A stretch of 64,000 nt of DNA, taken from NCBI GenBank assembly GCA_947471745.1, contig CANJKZ010000476.1, positions 62,001 to 126,000 of the forward strand. The letters run 5' to 3'. The notes below the pieces were generated by a model. The model made no database searches, was not told the origin of the DNA, and saw only the letters and a list, made by a program, of their open reading frames with translations. Shown piece by piece: positions 11,801 through 21,900 of the stretch. Positions within the stretch are counted from its first letter, which is position 1; the number at the start of each line of letters is the position of its first letter. The translations under genes and the position numbers were made by a program. This stretch comes from Closterium sp. Naga37s-1. Taxonomy: Eukaryota > Streptophyta > Zygnematophyceae > Desmidiales > Closteriaceae.

Positions 11801-14152
11801 GATGCGGTGGGTATCGGGAGAAGTACCTGCCATGTGTGCCGACATTGAGATACACGCAGCGCATGATTTATGTACGCACAAATGCACGTGCGTGTGTATG
11901 TGCACACACGCACAAAAACGCGCATACCCAACCCAGCATGTATGCATGCACGCACGTGCACCGACACACACACACGCAAAACACTGGAAAGAGTGACTAT
12001 GTGCAAGATGCAACGACACACACACACGCAAAACACTGGAAAGAGTGACTATGTGCAAGATGCAACGACACACACACACGCAAAACACTGGAAAGACTAT
12101 GTGCAAGATGCAACGAGATACCTGACAATGTCTGCTGCCTGCTCATCACGAGTCAATCTCGTGTGCCCATCCCATTAAACTCACCACTCCCGCCTGCACA
12201 CCTCCCCTCCCGCACGTCACACCCCCATCGCACACTCACCAGGTGTCAATCTCATGGTCACCCATCTCCACCGTCTCGACATTCTTCACTCGCATCTGCC
12301 GCTCCCACGCCGCAGCATCCCCACCCGCCTCCCGATCTGCCTCACCACCCGCCTCCTTCGCCTCTCCTTCCCCTCCCATGTGCGCTGCTCTATCTACGTT
12401 CGCTCTCCCACTTCCCACTCCTACACCAACACCAGCAGCAGAAGCAGAGCCAGGTTCTTCTTTCACCCCTGCAGCTACCCCAGTGTCAAGCTTTTGAGGC
12501 GGCTGGAGTGTCCCTGCTTGCAAGCTTGGATCAGCAGCAGTGTCAGACGCATCTAGACGTCTCCTCTTTGGCCCTGGAGAATCAATAAACATGCACGGAA
12601 GCAGGCAAGCAAGCATCAATAAATGGGGGCCCAGAGTAGTCTATTCTTAAGGCGCCACAAAACTAGGACATAAAAACACATAGGAGCACAATAAACTTAA
12701 ACAGATTATTGCAGCACAACATGTGGCACTCTAAGTACTTGCACGCAGTCTTTGAAAGTGTTAAGAAAAGAAAAGAAAATAAAAGAAAAAACACTGTCTC
12801 ACCATCTGCAGCTGGGGAGTGGGCCTCTGTGTCCACGCCAGCAGCCAGCTCAGCCCGCCTCTTGGCGTCCAAATCAGCATACCCTTGATCGTGGCTTTGG
12901 ATAAGATCGTCATGCTGCTTCTTGGGGTTGTGGTGATTCGCATGCTCACGAGAATGGTCATGCACATGGAGGTCATGCTTCAAGTCATAATTATGATTGA
13001 AATCATGCCCATGCTTTAGGTCATAATGATGGTGATGGTCATGCCCATGCTCATGCACAAGTCCAAGCCCATGGTCATGGTCATGCTCATCCTCATGGGC
13101 ATCCATGGTGGTCCATGGCTCCACTCGGCTCTCCCCCACCCACTCGTCCAGCCGCTTGTTGTCTGTGTCCCTTGCCAGGCGGCATGGGGTAGGGAATGGA
13201 GGAGGGAGCGAAAGCGTGGAAAATATAAGTTGAGGTTTAGGTGTATTCACGATCAAAGGAAATACCCACTCGGCTCTCCCCCATCCACTCGCCCAGCCGC
13301 TTGTTGTCCGCATCCCTTGCCAGGCGGCAAGGGGACATGGAAGAGGGGAGGGAGCGGAAACGTGACGGACATAAGCTGGGGCTTGCGAAAGTTCAAAGGC
13401 AGGAAAAAGGCCCACTGGGCTCTTCCCCCCTACCCACACACTCGTGGCTCGTCCAGACTCCAGACGGTGTCTGCACCAGAGGAACTCACCCCCTCTACTG
13501 CTCACAGACTCACACTCCACACACGGAGTGTGCACAATGCTCCTAAAAAACACAGTACTTACAAAAACAAATAAAAATGAAATAAGTGTACAGGGTTACT
13601 ACTCACATTCTACGTAGTGTATATAGTACTCCACTGAAGAAGCATCCACAAACTCAACTCCTTTGTTCGCCAGCGCCGCTCCTGCTGCTCCCGAACCAGT
13701 TGCTTCTAAACCTGGTGTCGAGCCAGCCTCTTTGCCATCCCTATCGGCAGCACGTCTGGTGGTTACCACCTCTCCAGCATCTGCAAGGAGAACGAGGGAG
13801 GGGAATCAGCTTGGTTGCGCCAATGATTGAGTTTGCTACTTTTCCCTGCTCCTGACTCGTCGTGCTCTCAGCATTTTTCATCACCCACAGAAGGGATTGG
13901 TAGAGGTTACAAAAAAGCGCTACACCACTCACGGTAGAGGTTGTCCCAGGACGCGAGGCATGCCACCCGCGACCCCGCAGGGAGCACCGCTCGACGGCCG
14001 GACCCCATCTTTAAGTCGTCGATCTCCCAAACCACAGGCACTCGTTGGATGAAGGGCTCTGCTCCGTTCGTCGCAATAGCATTGTTCGACGGCTCGACGA
14101 CAGCTCGACGGCTCGACGGCGCTCGCAACCTATCCCAGCTCGTTGCTCGCAA
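5810..14152 (-). CDS. MYST-family histone acetyltransferase homologue, 13 exons, possibly non-catalytic
   Basis: Exons in transcript order: 14152-13933, 13780-13607, 13162-12803, 12573-12240, 11016-10911, 10673-10562, 10387-9417, 8810-8682, 8257-7777, 7227-7160, 6778-6704, 6407-6337, 5957-5810. All phases agree, giving 1082 aa. MYST proteins acetylate histone lysines in nuclear complexes. A chromo-barrel spans about 55-145 (EYYIHY, then NKRLDEWV). A His-rich stretch follows at about 152-216. EIDTWYFS leads into a C2HC finger (C381, C384, H397, C401). A Gly/Ala/acidic insertion lies at about 436-742. KLYCQ and LGKLFLEHK begin the HAT core. A further insertion at about 803-938 precedes the acetyl-CoA loop QRRGFG (951-956) and PLSDLG (979-984). 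The usual active-site Cys aligns with Ser943 and the usual general-base Glu with Lys977. I infer weak or no acetyltransferase activity. The ATG at 14152 and exon 4 acceptor are less certain than the core. Confidence 0.85.
5855..5898 (-). repeat. 39-bp repeats of the last MYST exon edge
   Basis: The segment coding [11 protein letters not shown] plus a donor-like GTGAG (about 5,897-5,935) is followed by a diverged second copy coding [11 protein letters not shown] plus GTGAG, then the start of a third. The spacing is 39 bp, so the copies stay in frame and the open frame runs on to TAA at 5810-5812. They could be coding, or spliced out to an unseen further exon. Confidence 0.7.
5991..6114. repeat. 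(GGAT)n microsatellite, about 31 units
   Basis: A perfect tetranucleotide run in intron 12 of the MYST-like gene, close to the acceptor of the last exon. It yields Trp-Met-Asp-Gly or Ile-His-Pro-Ser open frames that are not genes. Confidence 0.95.
6480..6550 (-). repeat. Extra copy of the 5' edge of MYST exon 12
   Basis: Intron 11 contains a second copy of the start of exon 12 (real exon 6407-6337). It can be read as [15 protein letters not shown] against [15 protein letters not shown], including the acceptor side, and it stops before the exon end. Part of the downstream intron pattern is also copied. Confidence 0.8.
6790..6990. repeat. Purine-rich 12-bp repeats (GTGAGGGGAGGT type)
   Basis: Intron 10 of the MYST-like gene holds repeated [16 protein letters not shown] units on the plus strand. 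On the coding (minus) strand this is an extended polypyrimidine tract directly upstream of the exon 11 acceptor. Confidence 0.8.
7521..7540. repeat. 20-bp perfect palindrome (TTTTGAG/CTCAAAA family)
   Basis: CTTTTGAGACGTCTCAAAAG lies in intron 9 of the MYST-like gene. It is one of several copies of a short palindrome with constant arms and a variable centre. Confidence 0.85.
8503..8591. repeat. Two TTTGAG-AGTG-CTCAAA palindromes, about 68 bp apart
   Basis: Positions 8503-8522 (arms CGTTTGAG/CTCAAACG) and 8570-8591 (arms ACTTTTGAG/CTCAAAAGT) share the same AGTG centre. The flanks (GATGA/AAAGCAC before, TGGTTC/TGGTCC after) are also alike, so a short unit was duplicated. Both are in intron 8 of the MYST-like gene. 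Confidence 0.8.
8885..9105 (-). repeat. Two extra 5'-edge copies of MYST exon 8
   Basis: Real exon 8 (8810-8682) codes [18 protein letters not shown] and onward. Intron 7 holds two truncated copies about 140-146 bp apart, readable as [18 protein letters not shown] and [18 protein letters not shown]. One keeps an AG acceptor and the other has lost it. Both stop before the FYVL segment. Confidence 0.88.
9313..9355 (-). repeat. Extra 3'-edge copy of MYST exon 7
   Basis: Just downstream of exon 7 (ending [12 protein letters not shown] at 9417) a diverged copy of that end, with donor-like GTAGGT, is seen at the start of intron 7. It reads approximately IDPDRAKLY. Confidence 0.75.
11041..12120. 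repeat. 720-bp-offset duplication and 52-bp minisatellite in MYST intron 4
   Basis: Positions 11,041 to about 11,375 are repeated without visible change at 11,761 to about 12,095. Between and after them runs a 52-bp minisatellite (acgacacacacacacgcaaa... to gtgcaagatgca), with about ten units before 11,760 and three at the far end. Each large copy carries the 5' edge and AG acceptor of zinc-finger exon 5 (GTACTTCTCCCGATACCC), at about 11,065-11,107 and 11,785-11,827. Confidence 0.9.
13255..13475 (-). repeat. Two extra 5'-edge copies of MYST exon 3
   Basis: Real exon 3 starts at 13162 ([14 protein letters not shown]). Intron 2 holds a close copy (about 13,258-13,330, [13 protein letters not shown]) and a more decayed one at about 13,420-13,475, each with its upstream CTTGCCAGGCGGCA-type tail. 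Confidence 0.85.
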
Positions 14153-15464
14153 AGATCACACCAGATTCTGCAGAGCCGACGCTTCTTTTAATGTGCCCGC
14201 TGCTACCTACCACAGAGATACCCTGGAAAGTCTGGGTTATTCATGGAGCCTCCTAGAATCTGAGTTACCAAAAGGCGACTGTTCCTACAGAGGAATGTGG
14301 ATTCCTCGGGATATACGACGGACACGACGGACGGAACCCGTACGTTCCAGTTGTCACTTTAACAAAGCGGGCCCTGGAAACGAAAGCTGGAAAATCTGTC
14401 GGCCGGGCTCTGCTGTGACAATGACGAATCTATAAGCCTACTCTCGCGCAGTTTGAATGAAGGAGTACCGGAGCGCACGGCGATGGAAGAGGTACATCAG
14501 TGCTGCTACTACACATGATGCCTGTTTGAGCCACTCCCGGTTGCCTTGTGAAGGGGGCTTATAAGCTGTAACGTGAATTTCGCAAAAGTTTCGTCAATTC
14601 GCAGCTGGCTATAAAGGATTCGCAGGTGCTTATATAAAGGATCTTTAACCTTATCCGTTGACATTTTGACTTCAGTCTCTTCCTTTTGACCTCGATCTGT
14701 TCGTTACTATTGGTTCATAACCATGCGACGCGCTTGTAACGTGGGTGCAACAAGCTGGGGAAAAAACCTCGGGTGCAGCGTTTCCATCCGGTGCAGAGCA
14801 AATTCGCGTGCATGGGGTGGGCATCACCTGTAAACGGAATTCCCAAGGTGGCAGAAACTTGGCGGGGAGAAGGTGGCCTTTGGTTTGGAGGGAATGTCGA
14901 GCTTGGTCGGAATCCCAAGGAGGTTTTCTCAGAACAGATGAGCAAATTCCAGTTAACTTCTAGTCTGTTTCAAAGTCGTTCTTGCTTCGTCGAAGGGATT
15001 TTGAGCCCGCGTTCGCGACATGTTTCAGTTGGCGTTTCACAAAATTCATCTCTGTACTGAACTGGGACTGTCAGAATGGTGGAATGAAAACGGCTTCTAC
15101 AATTCCTGTCCGGCGGGACAGCCGCTAGGTACACTAGAAATGTTTTCAATAAACAAACAGAGCCTGATTTTATATCCTCCATTCCAACAGCCAATGCTAT
15201 AATTTGAGCTTCTTGTAGAAGTTTGCAACACCCGCCCGTCAAGCCATAACGCAACCATCTCCGTCCATCTACCTGAGTCTCCACTCTTAACCTTCGCAAG
15301 AGTCCAGGCACAAATACGTCAATCGTTTGTTTTACTACGTGCATGAGCTTGCGGTCATGCTTCCACACCATATAGACGCCTAAATACGCCCATCCATCTA
15401 AACTCCAACCATCAATGATAGTATGATAGCACAAGTCCTCTAGGTGGGAAAACAGCCCCTCACT
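14153..15464. other. Spacer between the MYST-like gene and SEC24
   Basis: It should contain the MYST-gene promoter and the SEC24 3' end region. A minus-strand open frame at 14970-15512 (180 codons) matches no family I know and overlaps SEC24 exon-edge debris, so I do not call it a gene. No RNA gene was seen. Confidence 0.55.
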
Positions 15465-15855
15465 CCACCTCTCCTGCTCCTGTCTCGTCAAGCCACAGCA
15501 ATCGCCCCACACTCCATATCAATGACTACCGGTGTGACGGACGCCCCACCTCGCTCCACCTTTCTCTGCCTTACTCTATCCCTCTCCTGCCCTTCACCTC
15601 TATCCTTTACTCCACCTCTCTCCCTCCACCTGCACCTGTCTCGTCAGGTACAACACTAAGTCTCCATCCACACCCCATCCCAATAGCACCTAACTACTCA
15701 TCTCCCAAGCACTACACCACTTCCATTTTCTCATAGGAAACATCTCCCCTCCCCACTCCCTGCACTCACTTCTATCGCCGGCCTCCTTCCTCCCATTCCT
15801 CACTTCACCTGCACCTGCCTCGCCAGGTGAACTACAAACTCCCCATACCCCATAA
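15465..15855 (-). repeat. Three downstream copies of the SEC24 last-exon 3' edge
   Basis: Copies of the segment coding [10 protein letters not shown] (real one ends at 15904) lie at about 15,795-15,850, 15,620-15,685 and 15,470-15,525. They share CACCTGCACCTGTCTCG(T/C)CAGG on the plus strand. Even the terminal exon therefore shows the duplication, here beyond the stop codon. Confidence 0.82.
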
Positions 15856-15903
15856 GTGACTCTCATCTCTCCAGCTTTCTCCACTACACTCCACCTCTTT
15901 CCC

Positions 15904-18900
15904 TCACTTCACCTGTACCTGTCTCGCCAGGTGTACCACAAACTCCCCATAACCCATCCCTGTAGCACTCCTATCCTCCACGAACGAATGGTAGAACGCC
16001 AGCTCACCGCTGCCGCCCTGCCGCAGCAGCTGCACCGCTTGATGACAAACCTCGCCGCCCCCTTTGCTGCCGTTGCCGCCCGGGAAATCCCCGCTGCGCA
16101 GGGCATCTACTATGGCTGAGATTCGGGCGGCAAGAGGGCTGTCGGGCGGAGGAATGAAGGGAACCTGACAAAAACAAGACACAAGGGAAGGAGGGACGGA
16201 AGTGGAGAAAGGTTGAAGTGCTTTTTGAGGGCAAGCGGGCTGTCGGGCGGAGGAATGAAGGGAACCTGGCAGAAAACAAGACGCAAGGGAAGGAGGGACG
16301 GAGACGGGGGAAGGGTGGAGTGTTGAGGGGAAACAGTACAGGGGCCACTATTTATGGCTTGCACATCGGATGTGGTACGGTACCAGACTAACAGGAATGG
16401 CAATACATAAGATAAAAAGGGAGAAGTTGCTAAGAGGAAAGTGAAGGCGAAGAGACTGACGGAATCGAGAACGCGCAAGACATCGAGAGAACTACAAGAA
16501 CGATGATGCACGAGAAGGCCAATAAAGCGGAAGCACAACCAGAACACTAGTAGAGAGAATAGAGCGCAGGGCCTTAGTTTTGTAAAAAATCTGGCGTACC
16601 AGGCTTATATCGGGGGCGTTTAGGGCGTCCTGCCCCACGATCTGGGCGGCGGTGCTAGCTGGCAGCGCGCCGCCCAGCCAGAGCGTGAGGCCGGTGCTGT
16701 CGTCCAATAGGAACGCGCCCTGTGGGTCGAGCGATGACGTGGCTAGCGGCAGGGCACGGGGGAGGGTGACGAGGCCAGCCGCGTCTTGCACCCCGCACTA
16801 CAAGTGGGAGAGGGGGGTGGAGGGGGAGAGCGGGGGGGGGGGGAGGGGGAGGGGAGAGGGGAGGGGAGAGGGGAGGGGAGAGGGGTGGTTCTAAGAAGCA
16901 TCGATGCATTCAACTGACAACCCACATTTCTGGAGGGGGATGGAGATGAGAGGTGAGAGCAGCTAGGGACTGGCATGCCATGCCATGCCATCACCGTGGC
17001 AACCCCAAGGCTGACCATCACTCAAGGCCCTCTCACCTGTGCCGGCATCACATCTACTCGTACGAGACGCGGGTACAGCATCCTGAGCGTCCGCCCCACC
17101 GACACCACCTCACCAGCCCTGGCATGGGCGTACACAGCCGTCTCTCACCTGTGCCGGCATCACATCTACTCGTACGAGACGCGGGTACAGCATTCTCAGA
17201 GTCCGCCCCACCGACACCACCATCATCTCAAACGCGGCTGCCGCCTGTGCATCCAGAGCACTCACAGTACACACATGCCCACCCACCATCCCCACCACCA
17301 AGAGCATGACTCTCTCTCACCTGTGCCGCCATGCTATCAACACGAATCAACCGCGGATACAGCATTCTCAGAGTCCGCCCCACCGACACCACCATCATCT
17401 CAAACGCCGCCGCCGCCCGCGCGTCCGCCCCCATTTCCTGGAAGCCTCCTCTCAGCGCCGCACACTTGCAGAGCGCGAGCGTGTAAAGCGGCAGCAGGCG
17501 GAGAGACTCGGGGAAAACCAGGCGCTGCTGGGGGAGGTTCGGCTGGTGCATGTGGGATGGGTGGCCGTAGGGGTTGGTGGGGGGTCCGGGCGGCATTCCG
17601 TAACCGGATGTGCGGGAGAGGGCAGCGGAGCCAGCCGTCAGGATGCGGTACTCCCGGAGGGCGAGCGTTGTCTTGTTCTGGATGAGCTGGCGGCACTCCT
17701 CAAGACGCGATGTGAGCGACTTGTCAAGAGCTGTGAGGGGTGAAAGGAGAGAAGAAGGGAGAGAGAAGGGGAACGGGAAGGAGAGAGAAAAGTGATGCAA
17801 AACTCGTCTGTTTCAAATAACAGACCATTCGAGCAGTGAGTGAGGAGCTGTGTGATAAGTCGAGTTTTGAGTCGACTCAGAAGTGAGTGAGGAGCTGGCG
17901 GCACTTATCGAGTGAGATGCGATATGAGCCACTTGTCAAGAGCTGTGAGGGGTTTAAGAAAGGGGAGGGAGAAGACAGGGGGGGTAAGAGGGGAGTGAAA
18001 GGAGCTGGCAAGCACACTGCAGGTAGGCCCGTCTCACCGATCTTAGCAAGCACAGCCGCAGTCGCTCCCACATTGCACAACTGGTACAACTCCGCCATGT
18101 CCCTCACGACGGGCACAGCCAACGTGTGCACAGCAGGTAGGCCGCCCGACTCACCGATTTTCGCCAGGACAGCTGCTGTCACCCCAATGTCGCACCGCCG
18201 GTAGAGCCATGTCCCTCACAATCAGCACGGCGAGCGTGTGCACGCAGACGGATGCACCTCACCTCTGAGGACAAGTTGACCACCCAAACCTCACCCATCT
18301 TAGCAAGCACAGCTGCTGTCGCACCCACGTCGCACAGCCGGTACAACTCAGTACCCAGCGTGTGCACTGACAAGTTGACCACCCAAACCTCACCCATCTT
18401 AGCAAGCACAGCTGCTGTCGCACCCACGTCGCACCGCCGATACAGTTCTGCCATGTCCCTCACGATCGGCACGGCCAGTGTGTGCACGCGAATGTGCCTC
18501 TCCCCACACGACGACGTGTACAGCAGCGCGCATTGCAGGTAGGCGGTGGGTTGCCCTGCCCTGCCCAACTTGCCCTGCCCAACCTGCCCTGCCCTGCCCT
18601 GCTCTGTTCTGCTCACCTATATTTGCGAGCACGGCTGCTGTCGGCCCGACATCACATCACACCGCCGGTAGAGCTAAGTCATATCCCTCACGATCGGCAC
18701 AGCCAGAGCGATCAGCTCTGTCGGTTATGCTCTGTGTGATAAGTCGAGTTTTGAGTCGACTCAAAACTCGACTTATCACACACAGCCAGAGCGACCAGCT
18801 CTGTCGGTTATGCTCTGCCTACTCTGCTCACTGATCTTAGCAAGCACGGCCGCAGTTGCCCCGGCGTCGCACCGCCGGTAGAGCACCGCCATATCCCTCA

Positions 18901-21900
18901 CAATTGGCACAGTCAACGTGTACACTCGAATCCTCCTCTCCCCACAGGACAACGTGTACAGCAGAGTGCACTGCAGGTAGGCCCTGCCCTGCCCTGCCCA
19001 GCCCAACCTGCCCTGCCCTGCCTGCCTAAACCTGCCCTGCTCTGCTCTGTTCTTCTCACCTATCTTCGCCAGGACGGCGGCAGTGGCCCCGACATCACAC
19101 CGCCGGTAGAGTTCCGCCATGTCCCTCACAATCGGCACGGCCAGTGTGTGAACGCGAATTCGCCTCTCCCCACACGATGACGTGTACAGCAGCGCGCACT
19201 GCAGGTAGGCAGTGCTCTGGTTTGCCAGAATTGCTTCTTCGTGGGAGATCTGCACGGCGTAGCCCTTGTCCGCATCCGCTGCTGGGATGGCCAGTAGGTC
19301 GCTGCTGCGAATGAAGAAATGGCCGTGGAATGTGGCGATCTTGAGACCTGGGGAAGGGAGGGCAAGGGGGGGCTGAGACTGAGGAGATGTGCACTGGATG
19401 GCCCTTCCCCCCCACATGTGTCCGCTGCTGGGATGGCCAGCAGGTCGCTGCTGCGGATGAAGAATGCCCGTGGAAGGTCACGATCTTCAGGCCTGCCCGG
19501 GCAGAAAAAAAAAGCAAAAAAAAAAGTGGCGGTGGATGGGAAAACAACAGCGGAGGGGGTAGGGGTTGAGGGGCTGAGATTGGGTGTGTAACAACGGCAG
19601 TACAAGAACGGCATGCGCTGCAGTATCCAGTGAATGATGCCATCTAGCGAGGTGACTTTTGAGTCGACTCAGAAGTCGCTTCAGAGGCTGAGAATGGGTG
19701 TGCAATTGTACAAGAACGGCATGCACTGCAGTATCTAGTGAATGATGCCATCTAATTCTCATGCCGTGTCCCTCGTGGCTCCTCATAATGCCCTTCACTC
19801 ATCTCCCATGCACCCCAGCCCAGCTTCCTCCCACGCGCCCACCTTTACTGCATCGGATGCGCATCACTGATTCCCACGCCGTCTCCCGTGTGAGGTTCCT
19901 CACGATCTGGCTCCGCAGCTTGTCCCCGTCATTAGCCAAGTGGAAACCACTGTAATGATACACCTGCCCGCCCGTGTAGCGCGCCAACGTGCCTGGAGGA
20001 GAGTGGAGGGGAGTGGACGAGAGCAAAGAGAGTGGAGGAGAGTGCAAGGGAGTGGAGGGGAGCGGAGTGGAGGGTAAGGAATGACGCACATGCATCTGGC
20101 TGCGCAGCTTGTCCCCATCGTTGGCCAGGTGGAAACCACTGTAATGATACACCTGCCCGCCCGTGTAGCGCGCCAAGGTGCCTGGTGATTCAAAGGGGAG
20201 GAAGGGAAGAGAGGCAGAGAGGCAAGAGGGGTGAGAGGGGCAGAGGCGCATCTGGCTGCGCAGCTTGTCCCCGCCGTTGGCCAGGTGGAAACCTGAGTAA
20301 TGGTGCACCTGCCTGCCCTCCTGCGTAACGCGCCAAGGTGCCTGGATGGAAGAGGGGCAGAGAGGCAAGAGGGGCAAGCAAAGTCATAGGCACATTTGAC
20401 TCCGCAGCCTGTCCCCATCGTTGGAAGCCAGGTCGATGCGACTATGTCCTTTCAAGCCAGTACTTGCTGCGGAAGACAGACACATCGACACAGATGTGCG
20501 CGCGGGGAAACCAAACCCCCCCTCTAGTCAAGCCAACCCTAGACCCTCCAGTGCAACCATACCCGGCCGCGACCCACCTAGGGGCGCCAGGGATACACTC
20601 ATCAAGTGAAGCCAGGTCGCAGTAGTTGCTGCTCAACACAAACGCGTCTACACAGATGTGCGCTCGGGAGAACTCAGCTCCCTAATAGTGACAGCGATAC
20701 TCACCCACTGCACTACCGACCCTCCACTCACCGAGGGACGCCAGGTCGCAGTACTTGCTGCTGAACACAAACGTGTCCACACAGATCTGTGCGCGGGAAA
20801 ACTCCGCTGCTGTTGTCTTGTAGAATGCGTCTTCAGAGCAGCGCACTGTGTGCTCCCTATCTGTGCCATACAGCCTTGGGTCGTCCCCTCTGAGCCTCAA
20901 TCTCCCAGCTCCTAGAGAGGGCATGGTGGACTGGAAGAGGAGGACTTTCCCTCCCAGCTGGCTCTGCTCAGGACAGAACCGGGGTTTGGATTCAGGGGAG
21001 TGGAGTGCGGTGGAAAGGGTCAGTACAAGGCAGGTAGAAGGCGTCCTCAGAGCAGCGCACTGTGTGCTCCCTATCTGTGCCATACAGCCTTGGGTCGTCC
21101 CCTCTGAGCCTCAATCTCCCAGCTCCTAGAGAGGGCATGGTGGACTGGAAGAGGAGGACTTTCCCTCCCAGCTGGCTCTGCTCAGGACAGAACCGGGGTT
21201 TGGATTCAGGGGAGTGGAGTGCGGTGGAAAGGGTCAGTACAAGGCAGGTAGAAGGCGTCCTCAGAGCAGCGCACTGTGTGCTCCCTATCTGTGCCATACA
21301 GCCTTGGGTCGTCCCCTCTGAGCCTCAATCTCCCAGCTCCTAGAGAGGGCATGGTGGACTGGAAGAGGAGGACTTTCCCTCCCAGCTGGCTCTGCTCAGG
21401 ACAGAACCGGGGTTTGGATTCAGGGGAGTGGAGTGCGGTGGAAAGGGTCAGTACAAGGCAGGTAGAAGGCGTCCTCAGAGCAGCGCACTGTGTGCTCCCT
21501 ATCTGTGCCATACAGCCTTGGGTCGTCCCCTCTGAGCCTCAATCTCCCAGCTCCTAGAGAGGGCATGGTGGACTGGAAGAGGAGGACTTTCCCTCCCAGC
21601 TGGCTCTGCTCAGGACAGAACCGGGGTTTGGATTCAGGGGAGTGGAGTGCGGTGGAAAGGGTCAGTACAAGGCAGGTAGAATGCGTCTTCAGAGCAGCGC
21701 ACTGTGTGCTCCCTATCTGTGCCATACAGCCTTGGGTCGTCCCCTCTGAGCCTCAATCTCCCAGCTCCTAGAGAGGGCATGGTGGACTGGAAGAGGAGGA
21801 CTTTCCCTCCCAGCTGGCTCTGCTCAGGACAGAACCGGGGTTTGGATTCAAAGGAGTGGAGTGCGGTGGAAAGGGTCAGTACAAGGCAGGTAGAATGCGT

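Noticed and set aside
14600-14645. TATATAAA-like motif as a promoter
   Set aside because: It reads on the plus strand, whereas the nearest gene start (14152) is on the minus strand. There is no gene downstream on the plus strand.
14970-15512. 180-codon minus-strand frame between the MYST-like gene and SEC24
   Set aside because: No family resemblance, and its first codons lie in SEC24 exon-edge debris. Left as a possible untranslated or chance frame.
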